NCBI GenBank assembly: GCA_051453625.1
Contig: JBOZIK010000001.1
Location: 141,686,183 to 141,750,182 of the forward strand
Direction of reading: 5' to 3'
Source: Welwitschia mirabilis
Lineage: Eukaryota; Gnetophyta; Gnetopsida; Welwitschiales
DNA: 64,000 nt
This document shows, piece after piece, positions 37,900 through 48,180 of the stretch; positions within the stretch are counted from its first letter, which is position 1; the number at the start of each line of letters is the position of its first letter. The notes beneath the pieces are model-generated. The model was not told where the DNA came from, did not search any database, and was given only the letters and a program-made list of their open reading frames with translations. Made by a program: the position numbers and the translations under genes.

Positions 37900-38450
37900 C
37901 TATTTCAATATTCAACTCATCACCTAAATCCTTTTCAGGAGCATCAAAAAATCTAATGGTAAACTTTTTATTTCCTAAGTGACATTCCATCATTTATATT
38001 CTTGTATTAATAATACAATGGGCTATTGCATAAATTATTTACCTAAAAGAACTATTACACGAAATTATCTACCTAAAAGGATTGAATAACCTATATTATG
38101 CTTGACTTCAATCACAACCACATATATTGAATAGGATGCTTCTTCAATTTGAATCACCAAATATTTTATTATTCGAACTGATATCTCTACTAATTCTAAG
38201 ACAATTCATATAGGCTCAATTCTACTATCCAAACCAAGTTGTTTACAAATATAAAAAGGAATAATGTTAATACCTACTCCTATATTGATTAAGGCTTTCT
38301 TTATTCTTTTATTTCCTTCTAATGTGATACTTACTATTGCTACCCCTAGATCCTTAAATTCTAGACATTTCTGTAAAACTAAGTTGGTTATTAATTAGGC
38401 TATAGATACTTTATTAGGTATAGTTCATTTTTATTTCCTTGTAATTAGGC
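37900..38450 (-). pseudogene. Element D aspartic protease remnant
   Basis: The minus-strand frame reads VAIVSITLEGNKRIKKALIN then IGVGINIIPFYICKQLGL. The motif corresponds to ALIDLGASINIMP, with the catalytic Asp changed to Asn (LINIG). It continues to SRIEPI, a stop, IVLELVEIS and YSILLGR. It is the same domain as 8600-9330 on the plus strand. Confidence 0.82.
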
Positions 38451-38499
38451 ATTTCCATAACTTATAATATTCTATACTTTCTTGTAAGAGTTCCCAAAA

Positions 38500-40200
38500 T
38501 GATGAATTTATGCTTACATTTTATATTAAGGATTTAAGATGATAATTAAAGGTAGTATTGATATTTAATCTATTAAGATAAGGGGTAGTAGGTTTCTTAC
38601 CTTTATTTTGAGAAGAATTTTTCTTATTAAGCTTATCACTTAAAGGAGAAGGGAAAGTATGATTTTCTAAAATTTCAATATCCTCTTCTTTTTTATCATC
38701 CTTATCATTTTGGAAAGTTAAAGCCTTATTAGTATAAGGTGTTGTACTATTTTTACTTCTTTTTACAATGTTACAATTTTTTCTTACTTTGTTAGGATTT
38801 GGTAAAGCTTGCGTTGCAAGTGATACTTATGATATTTAATTTACTAGCATAGTTTGTTGAAGAACATTAACAAGATTTTCAATTTTTGAATTTTCTTTCT
38901 CTTGAGATTTTCTTAATTCTAAGTGGATCGTTTTGATTTTATGAATTTGATATGCTTACTTGATAATTTGCATTGCTTGGTTGGAAGTTTGAGGAGTTTG
39001 TTTGAAAGCTAGCATTCTTAAATATATTTCTAAATGGTTAAGAATTTGGATTATTTGCTTCAAAATTCTTAAATATGTTCTCAAAATATTAAAAGTTAGA
39101 TTATTAATTTATCATAGGTTAACATTAATTTTGATTTTGTTTTTGATTTTAATTCTAATTTCTAAAGTTTGAAGAGTTTTACTTGAATGTACATACCTCT
39201 TCATAAATTTTCTCTTTATAAGTAAATAACAAAAGACATTCTTTAGTCATATGATTAGTATCTTTACACAAATCACACATTGAAAACAAACTCTTTTCAG
39301 TTTTCACTTTTGCATCTAAGATCATTTGAGTGTACTTTTGTAATGTTGTTGTAAAATCCTCAATGATATTTATTGGTTCTTTTTCTATTTTTACTTCCTT
39401 CTTTTCTTGTTTTACTTCTTTAAAATCTTTTATGATTTAAACTAAATTATGATTTTATTTAAGTGTTGGTTTAAGCCATGTTTGACTTAATTATACTAGT
39501 TCTTCTAATAATCTTCATGCATTTTCTAATGTAAGATTCATCAAATTTCTTCCACATGAAAAATCTACAAGTTGTTTAATTTGGCTATTAAGTCCACTAT
39601 AGAAATAATATACTAATTTTTCTTAAGTAAATGCATCTATAAGATTAGAATGGATTGCAATGAAAAATTATTCATAAGAGAAGGCATAACCTTTATTAGG
39701 TTGTTGTTAGAAATTTGTTACCTCTTCCTTTCTTTTTTTAATGTTTTTTTCACTCATGAATCTTTTTATAAATGCTTCTTGAACTTGTTTTGACGTTTTT
39801 AAACTTTAATGCAAAATATTTCTTAATCATAATTTTTCTTTTCCTTTTAAAATTATGGGAAAGGTAACCATGTAAGTATGATCACTAATCCATTTTTTAC
39901 CATTTTTAGAAGTAAGCACTAATTATTCAATATTAGCTATATTTGAAAGTGATATTCATCATTTTATTCATTAAAAATAGGATAATTATTTAGATTTTTT
40001 AACTTAACATCACCACCAAGAGTAGGCAAAAAGGGTTTTGGATTTCATGTTTCTCATTTTCAATTAGTTCTTTAAGGATGACATTAGCATTTTGACTTAC
40101 AAGGGTATTAGACATTTTCATCATAATAGGATAATTAGGCAAAGTAACCTATTTCTATTTTTGTTTGTAATTTAATATTGTAATAAAATTATTTTCTTCT
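38500..40200 (-). pseudogene. gag: Element D gag remnant with an intact zinc knuckle
   Basis: The nucleocapsid motif CDLCKDTNHMTKEC (C-X2-C-X4-H-X4-C) is fully preserved on the minus strand at 39236-39277, followed by LLLFTYKEKIYEEV. Element A has the same tail (KEFLLLPTCK) but has lost two ligands. Upstream (39400-40200) runs a heavily stopped capsid region, with the equivalent of KFDES and SLNHK fragments. The zinc knuckle would bind element RNA. The remainder cannot be translated. Confidence 0.8.
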
Positions 40201-41000
40201 AAACTTTCTTGTAAAAAGTTTTCTTTTAAAAAATAAGATTTAAAAATAATAAATGTAATAAAATCTTTTTTCTTAATTCTTAGAATACTTTATGCACCTA
40301 AGGTATGCATGTCTGGGCTAAGTTCATAGTCAATCAAATATTCTAGGATGTTTCTTTGATTAAAAGCTATTCTTTTTGATCTTTTATCTTTTTACCTAAG
40401 CTTACCATATCCTAGTATTCTCAGGTTTGTTTCTATTAGTGTCATTCCTATGATTGTCTACACAATGTATCTAGACAATAGCAAATAGGAAAAACTTAAA
40501 AATAAGAAAAACGAAAAAAATAAAATCACAAAATGATAGAAATTAAAAATTAACCATCATCTACTAAGTCATCTAGATGATAGAGAGGATGATGAGAAAA
40601 CCCTAGTTATTATGAAAATAAAAAATCTTAAGTTTCATAGATCATCATCTTCATAAGTCATCTAGACAATGAGGAGGACTATAAGGCCTTATTTTTTGTA
40701 AAGTGAAAAGAGAAAGTTGTGTTTCTATTGTAAGAATACAATACTACTACAAAAAAATACCTAGATCAAAATCCAAAGTACTTATCTGAGCAATAATAAT
40801 CCTCANNNNNNNNNNATCTTCATAAGTCATCTAGACAATGAGGAGGACTATAGGGCCTTATTTTTGCAACACGAAATGAAAAATGTAAAAAGAAAAAGTT
40901 CTGCTTCTACTGTAAGAATATAATACTACTACAAATAAATACCTAAACTGAAATCCAAAGTACTTATCTAAGTAATAATAATTCTCAAACTTTAAACAGC
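40200..41000 (-). other. Element D untranslated leader
   Basis: The reverse complement of 40860-40990 aligns base by base with 5163-5290 of Element A (AGATAAGTACTT, AGTAGTA, TATATT). The 40540-40600 stretch, with CCATCATCTACTAAGTCATC, matches the complement of 5440-5480. A 10-N gap at 40806 repeats 40648-40805. No coding potential is visible. Confidence 0.75.
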
Positions 41001-41002
41001 CT

Positions 41003-41021
41003 TTCCCAGCAATGGGTATCA
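41003..41021 (-). other. Element D primer binding site (tRNA-Asp-like)
   Basis: The complement reads TGATACCCATTGCTGGGAAA, alignable to TGGCGCCGTTGCCGGGGA. Its position relative to the conserved leader equals that of the Element A PBS. Confidence 0.7.
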
Positions 41022-44000
41022 TGTCTAGATTTCTCTAAGTTTAGAAAACTTTCCTAGTCATTTTAGATAGTTAATTAAATATTGGAATTTAATAATTATT
41101 AAGTCTAGTTTCTAATTATTTAAAAAAAATATTATTTTTAAGTAATAGTAAAACTAAATCATTTGCATGTTACTACTCTATAGTTTATTAAAAGATTAAC
41201 TATAGTTATTGCTTTTAGTTGATTAATTAAAAGATTGAGTTAATCATGAAATTTACTATTACTTATAAATGAGTTTTATTTTTTACAATGAAAAGTTGAA
41301 TACTTGATTTATTGTAGAGACTAAATGTAGATTTGATACATGTTTCTCTTAATTATATCTTATTCATGAAATATTAATGATATGTGATCTAAAGTATTTA
41401 CTCATGTTATTTATCTCATGTAGTTAAATTTATTTATCATATATTATTATACTATTATTTATAACCACTGGCCAAACTTAGAAAGGAAGTGTTAAGGGCA
41501 CCTAAACAACCTATACAAAGTTAAATCTTATCATTCATCCTTCTATTAGTTCTTTATTATAAATACCTGAGTCTCATAGTCATTAGAATCATAGACAATA
41601 CCTTGCAAATTGTGATCATGTAGAGCTTGAATATAACTAGTAATACATTGGTGCTTAGATAAAAATAGGTATGGCTCTCAACCTTCTTTTATAAATAGTT
41701 ATTTATCTTAAATCTTGTATTTTTGTGATTTAATTTTTGTGTAAATTACTGTGCTTGCTTAAAAATAATTGAATAACTATAAAAATTTTGCTTAGTACCT
41801 TGTTAGTCTTGGATTTTGTAATTTTTACTATTATTTGTATCCCTTGTGTTCTGATTTTGTTAATCTTACTTATCTTGTCAACCTTATTTGATAAATCCTT
41901 ACTGCTGACTTATTGTTAAGTGTCTGTGGATGACTTATGTTTTTGTTAATCATGACTTAATTAATAAAACTAAGTCTAGCTAGGGTAACTAGTTATTCAA
42001 AACTTAGAAAGTGTTACTGTCTATTTGCACAATTACAATAATTTTATTCCTCCTGGTTAGATGTAACTAGATTACTTGAATATGTTGTGAGATAATAATA
42101 AAGAAGATAGTGAGAAATTAAAGTGATAGTGAGAAATTAAAGTCTCAGTTATATCTTAGTTGTCTAGATGTTTTTCTACCTTAAGTCTTAGTGACTTAAT
42201 TTCAACTTGATCCTTATCATGAGCCTTACTGGGAGCTATAATGGAATATAGTTCTCACACCATTTATGCATGTGCAGGAATCATTGTAAGAAACAATGCA
42301 GAAAAGAAATGATGGTTGCTTATAATGGGGTGTCATTTATGTACTTTCTTGTTTATTGCATAAGTAAAATTATGAAGGGCCATGTGTGTATTATTAACAC
42401 TTAAGCATGTTATTAATGTTTTGTATTTAAGATTATATCTAACAATGGAAGTATGTTTTTATGATTTACATAGAGAGTGTGTCCATTTGGTTTTATATGG
42501 AATTTATCAGATATTCTCCTCTCTTTATGAACTATTTTCCTAAAGAGTTATCTTCGTTAAATAAAATATAATGTATGCTTCCTTTGAATTCTTATTAATA
42601 ACTATAATAATTTATAGATCTAAAATTTTTTATTACTGTAATAGATATCTACTGTCTTGTGATAGATTATTTTATATGAACTTCCTAAGAAACAATGATT
42701 AATTAGTGGTTTGTCTTTAGTAAAACTTTATTCATCAACTATTTTATGTATTAATAATCTTAAGTAATTTATAGTTTAATGACTGAATTGACTAAAATTT
42801 ATACAAAGAGTTAATAGTTAAATTCCCTTAGTTGTTAAAATTTGATACATTAATTTTATCAACATTCCACCCATAACAAGTAAATAAAAGACACTTAATT
42901 AGTTTGGAATCTCAAATTATTGAAAACTATGCCTTTGTTACATTGACCCTCTATTTAAGTTATCTAAAGTTAACTATTAAAATAATTAAATTGATGCTAA
43001 AGTAGATACAATGATACAACCCTCACTTAAAAAAAGAAATATTCATATTATCCTTATAAAGAATCCCTTTCTTTTAACGATTTCTTTATTCTATTATCTC
43101 CTCTTTTCTATTCATGTCATTAGTTAAAAGAATTGTTAATGCTTCTCATCAGTTATTCATCCCTCATCTCTCTCTTAGCCCATTGATCTCCCTCCTTTTC
43201 ATTTGAATGTGTCCTTCTTACTAATCACCTATGCCTTGGCTATGTTCCTCCCTCTATCTAAGCATACCCTCCACATTGATATACCATCCTTCTTTTATGT
43301 TTCTCTATTTCATTGTTCTTTTCTTGGCTCACAACTATGCACTATCTCTTCCTTGTATCCCTTGGTGTGCTATCTTGTTCCCTCCATTATTACATCTTAG
43401 GCTTGCCCATATCTGTTTCACTTCACTTCTTTCTTCACATTCGGTACTCTCTCTCACTGATCTAGGTACTCTTCTATTGCATCAACATGTCTACTAGTGT
43501 AATTTTTTCCATCCTCTATTTGGCATTCATTTCCTTCTAATTAGTCTTCTAGCAAATCAAGACTGCTTGTTGTTTGTGTTCTCCTTTATCCTGTATCCTT
43601 TCATTCATCCCATGTATTTTTTACTAGTGTATTCCTCACCAACATGTGTTCCTCTTATTAAAATAACCCTCTTCACTTAGCCATATGATAATGACCTTTG
43701 TGCTTTCTCAATCTTTGCCAAGATTCCTCTTTGTTATTGATCAATGTAACTACACACTCTAAACTCCTACATGTTCCTTTAAAAAAGACCTTCATGCTTG
43801 ATAAGTATTGCATAAAGTAATAATCTTGACAATCACCTACTCTTGATTAATCCATTAACTAATGCCTAACTCTTCTCTTTCAATTCAGAACACTAATCCA
43901 CATAAATCTTTCACCTTTACTTACATAATTAAAATAGATATACACCAAAGATTGATAGTAGTCAAGATGATCACCTTAAGGGAACTACAATGATTAGTTC

Positions 44001-44500
44001 ATAAGTTCAATTCTCTCTCATAATAATCATTAAATAAGTATTAGTTTTAAAGGTTACTCTATATTTTTATATGCCTATACCATATGTGTGTATAAAGTTA
44101 CCACCCCATGATTAATAAAAATAGTTCAAATAAAATAGTTCAACCATCTAGTATACTTGTAAATTTCATATGACAAATATATCTAAGTATGTTGCTAATA
44201 TGCTAAATATTATTAGTGAATTTAATGAATTATTTCCTAAAAGCATATCAAGACTAAGATAATAGAATATTATATTCTCTAATTTGATAAGCATATTATA
44301 GCTAAGAAATCATAAGTTAAGTGAATTATCTTGGCACAATACTTGCTAGCCTATACAACCTATAGACTTATATGATTTAGCTAGTCATATTAAAGTCTTG
44401 TCATTAAATGGCTAATGCTATGCTAATTACCTTTTATATAGTAAGGCCATTGTCCTAATATAACATTTATAAAATTTTCAATCAGTCATTTGCTTAAAGG
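41022..44500. other. Unassigned region next to the Element D PBS, with a pyrimidine-rich block
   Basis: No LTR of the A/B/C type adjoins the Element D PBS. The sequence is AT-rich and unlike the other LTRs. A plus-strand TATTATAAATACC near 41557 could be a promoter of another LTR, but no partner was found. At 43100-43800 the plus strand is strongly C+T-rich with many CTCT and CATTCC words. Two overlapping open stretches there (43203-43497) reflect this composition and show no known motif. Confidence 0.45.
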
Positions 44501-44501
44501 T

Positions 44502-44520
44502 GGACATTACAATGCCACCA
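44502..44520 (-). other. Element B primer binding site (tRNA-Asp-like)
   Basis: The complement reads TGGTGGCATTGTAATGTCC, close to TGGCGCCGTTGCCGGGGA, and lies next to the LTR end at 44532. It marks the adjoining LTR as the 5' LTR of a minus-strand element that extends to lower coordinates. Confidence 0.7.
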
Positions 44521-44531
44521 AGATGTTGTGA

Positions 44532-44575
44532 TGCATATTTGTCTAAATGTTACATCCTCAAATAAATCCTAAAAG

Positions 44576-44622
<47 letters not shown>

Positions 44623-46599
44623 ACAACAAAGCACACTAATATAGATGGAAGTGATACAAATTCATAATTCCACTAAAGGAGAAAGTGAGAATAAAAAGAA
44701 TTGATTTCAAAATGAAATATTTATGTGCTAAGTAGAACAATAATAATGCAAAATAACAATGCACATGAATACATTATGCAAATAGAATTCAAGTTCTTTT
44801 CTAAATGCAACTTCTATCTAATTACCAAATCAACATATCACGAATATTAATCCTATATAACATCAATCAATCAAGAAAAGCCATTACTATACTAAGAGCA
44901 TCCTAAGCTATCAAGTACATCAAACAAAATATGAAAACAATGCAAAGTTAATCTAGGAAATGAAATACAGTGAACCTAAACTAACAATGTTAATCTTAAC
45001 AAGGGCTACCATCATGAGCCATATCACAAATGAAACTATCATTAAAAGATAAGTAACATAAACCATAAGGGATATGCATATGACAAAAAATATAAAAATA
45101 AAAATAGAGTTTTGATTAGGTTAAATAAAACATCTATGTTATAAAGCAGCAGCATCTTAAATGAAGGACAAAAAGCCCAATACCAAGGAAGACGTCTCTC
45201 TACAATAACAAAAAATGGACCTCTTACCCCTTGATCTCCTATCACGAGCATTTCTAGTAACAAATAAGATGAAAATGGAGTTAAGGATGAAGGAGGTATT
45301 TATTATAAAATAGAATCTAAACTCAACAAATACTAACAGGTGTGCCAACAACCCTAATACCACATAATAAGGTGCAAGATAAATATCTTGAGTTTAGTGA
45401 AGTTGGTGAAGTGTTATATAAGTTTCATCCTAATGATCATTTAGATGTTATAAGAGATGATGCCACATCATACAAGTTTTACATTAGCTACCAGATTAGT
45501 CTAGTAAGTATCCTCCTCAACATAAGTACTTTTGTTGTCCATACAATTATTTAGATGATGAATGAGTTGATGGACTTTGTAAAGTATTTCTTATGTTGAA
45601 TTACTATCTTTAATTGTAAGATTGTTGCTTTAAATAGAAAGTATTATTAATTACTTNNNNNNNNNNNNNNNNNNNNNNNNNNNNNNNNNNNNNNNNNNNN
45701 NNNNNNNNNNNNNNNNNNNNNNNNNNNNNNNNNNNNNNNNNNNNNNNNNNNNNNNNAAATGCAAAAAACCTAAACTAACAATGTCAATCTTAGCAAGGGC
45801 TACCATCATGATTCATATTATAAATGAAAATATCATTGAAAGATAAGTAACATAAACCATAAGGGAGATGCACATGACAAATGATATAAAAAGAAAAATA
45901 GAGTTTTGATTAAGTTAAAGAAAACATATGTGTTATAAAGTAATAACATCTTAATGAAGGATTTAAAGCCCAACACCAAGGAAGATGTCTCTCTATAACA
46001 ACAAAGGATGGACCTCTTGCCCCTTTATCTCCTATCATGACATTTATAGTATCAAATAAGATGAAAATGAAGTAAAGGATGAAGGAGGTATTTATTATAA
46101 AATAGAATCTAAAATCAACAAATACTAACAGATGTGGCAACAACCCTAATACCACATAAGAAGTTGCAAGATAAATAGCTAGATTTTAGTGAAGTCGGTG
46201 AAGTGTTATTTAAGTTTTATCCTACTAATCATTTAGATGTTACAAGAGATGATTCCACATCATACAAGTTATACATTAGCTACCATATTAGTCCAATAAG
46301 CATCCTCCTCAACATAAGTACTTTTGTTGTCCATACAGTTATTTAGATGATAAAGGGGATGATGGACTTTTGTAAAGTATTTATTATGTTGAATTACCAT
46401 ATTTAATTGTATGATTATTGCTTCAGATAGAAAGTATTATTAATTACTTCAAATTCTATCAAATTTAATGAATATTACAAGTTTTTGTGACATTTGCCTT
46501 AGTTCTTCATTGTCATCGAAACTCAGCAAAAACTTGTCTAATGTCCTATAAGACTACTTAAAATACCCTATTAAATACATACAATTTGGTAGTGCAACA
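44532..46599 (-). repeat. Element B 5' LTR (minus orientation) with (TA)n in U5
   Basis: It runs from the complement of the TGTTGCACTACCAAATTG start at 46599 down to TGCATATTT at 44532. It matches 19182-21508 throughout, including TTTTGATTA(G/A)GTTAAA, the GGACCTCTTAC promoter-side words and the CATCATACAAGTTTTACATTAG stretch (read in two parts). A (TA)n tract at 44578-44619 occupies the place where the 3' LTR has (CA)n. Segment 44959-45656 is repeated after the 45657 gap, so the true length is about 1.3 kb. Confidence 0.82.
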
Positions 46600-47956
46600 C
46601 AGTATGACATGGACACAAGATCATGAAAAACATTAAGCAGAGATAAAGTTAAGGCACAAGGTCATGCAAGATAGAGATGCAATTTATGAGGCAACATAGA
46701 GATCATATAAAATAAGAACATGATAGGCATGGGTATTATGGAGTTATAGAATAAAACATAGTGGAAAATCAATGAAGATAGAGTGCAGAGACCATGAAGA
46801 TAAAGTACATTATAGTGAACAAGCTTGAAAACCATCAAGGTAGAGTGTAATAGAGGTGGACATGAGAGAAAGCATGGGAGCATGGACTAGAAAGGCAAGA
46901 ATTACAAGGGATGGCTAGTGTAGCATGCAACTAATACAAAGAGGTAACATTTTGGTATTACAAATATAGATTGACCACTAATAAATAATTTTAGTAGGAA
47001 GACTACAAGTGTAGTAGGAGTAGCTCGCAAGTATAGTAGGGACAATACAAAAACCATGTGATTAAAAGCAAAAGGGATTATGAATAATTACTTATGTAGA
47101 AAAAGGTCTATGTTGCAGAAAAGTAATTTGAAAGGAGCTCTAATAGCTAATGTGAATTAGCAGATCACAATGTAAGGGAAAATGATAAATTATAAAAAGA
47201 TGTTTCTTGTCTAGTAGGTCAATGGGAGCAACTACAAAGGTGCAACAATTAGTAAGATTGATAGATGGAGAAACATAGATGCAACAGGGTGTAGGATAGT
47301 TGACAGAAGTAAGCTGGCCTATAGGAATAGCAAAGTATGATACATAGGGAAGCAAGATGCATGTCCAAAGCTTCAAGACATGGACGAGTAGTTCCAAAGT
47401 ATGTATGAATAGTAGAAAGGTGTAGTGAGGCCACCAGTGAGATAAGTGAGCTTAGAATACATGAGCAACACATTAGGAAATGGAAAAGCACATAAAGCAA
47501 AGTTATGAGAAGGTAGTCTATGGGAGTACTAAGGTACAGAAAAGCATGCAAAAGGTACTATAATAGGGCCAGTGGAGGAGAACATTTACTAAGATGAATT
47601 GAAAGATATAGCATATGTAGACCTCATGAGGCAGAAAGGTATGCAACATAGGCTAGAGCATGTAACATATATCAAAGCATGAAACATGACTAAAGTGTAG
47701 GGCATCATATGATAGATAATAAACATATAATAGGTATCAAAGAAGACATGAAGGATGGTTAAAGCTAGAAAAAGAGAATGAGAACTAATATGCATGATAA
47801 GCTAGGCAAGTATGGGGGTTTGGATAAAAGATAGACTAGGTGATCAAAGCTTCCCCTACAATAATAACCATTAGGGAAAAAAAGTAACTACTAAGCCCAA
47901 AAAAGGAAGGACAAAATAATCATTAACCACTAAAACTAGAAAATGAGTAAAACCTC
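46600..47956. other. Purine-rich non-coding block
   Basis: The plus strand is markedly A+G-rich with loosely repeated words (AAGATAGAGTGCAGAG, AAGGTAGAGTGTAATAG, AGCATG, GGTGTAGTGAGG). Open stretches on the minus strand (46662-47795) are explained by the lack of purine-starting stop codons in a pyrimidine-rich strand and show no domain. With the adjoining tRNA-like site at 47958-47969, this could be the leader of a minus-strand element. Confidence 0.45.
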
Positions 47957-47957
47957 A

Positions 47958-48180
47958 ACTCTAATATCAATTGCTGAAAATCAAGAGAGCCCAGCAATAG
48001 GACTATAAGATTTCCCAAAAGTAAAATTCTATTTCTGCTCATTTATTATTTCATTGAAGACCTTGCTTATAAAGGAAACTGTATTGTTAGTGTTTTCACA
48101 TATTCTTAGGCACAAAACCATGATATGCATAAATCTAAAAACTTTATAACAAAGATAGAAAAAGAAAGTTTGCATATGGG
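47958..48180 (-). repeat. LTR fragment with initiator-Met-tRNA-like PBS
   Basis: The complement of 47958-47969 reads TGATATTAGAGT, which matches the common plant retrotransposon PBS TGGTATCAGAGC at 9 of 12 positions with three transitions. The LTR would start at the adjacent TG (47972) and run to higher coordinates. Its first 165 bases match the dispersed repeat at 3122-3286. The far LTR end was not found. Confidence 0.5.

Noticed and set aside
43203-43497. Hydrophobic open frames as a membrane protein gene
   Set aside because: The region is a pyrimidine-rich block, which automatically encodes Leu, Ser, Phe and Pro and few stops. No motif, no homologue recognised and two overlapping frames are equally open.
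19170-46610. A target-site duplication for Element B
   Set aside because: The flanks at 19177-19181 (TATAG) and 46600-46604 (CAGTA) do not match. The LTR ends are uncertain by a few bases, so pairing of the two LTRs rests on sequence similarity and PBS/PPT polarity only.
46662-47795. Minus-strand open frames rich in Leu, Ser, His and Tyr as genes
   Set aside because: Several frames are open at once because the strand is pyrimidine-rich. There is no domain and no consistent start.
47932-47950. CACTAAAACTAGAAAATG as the opposite CACTA terminus
   Set aside because: It only loosely resembles the terminus at 51640, lacks the GGGCATTTA subterminal motifs and sits beside a PBS-like site of another element.
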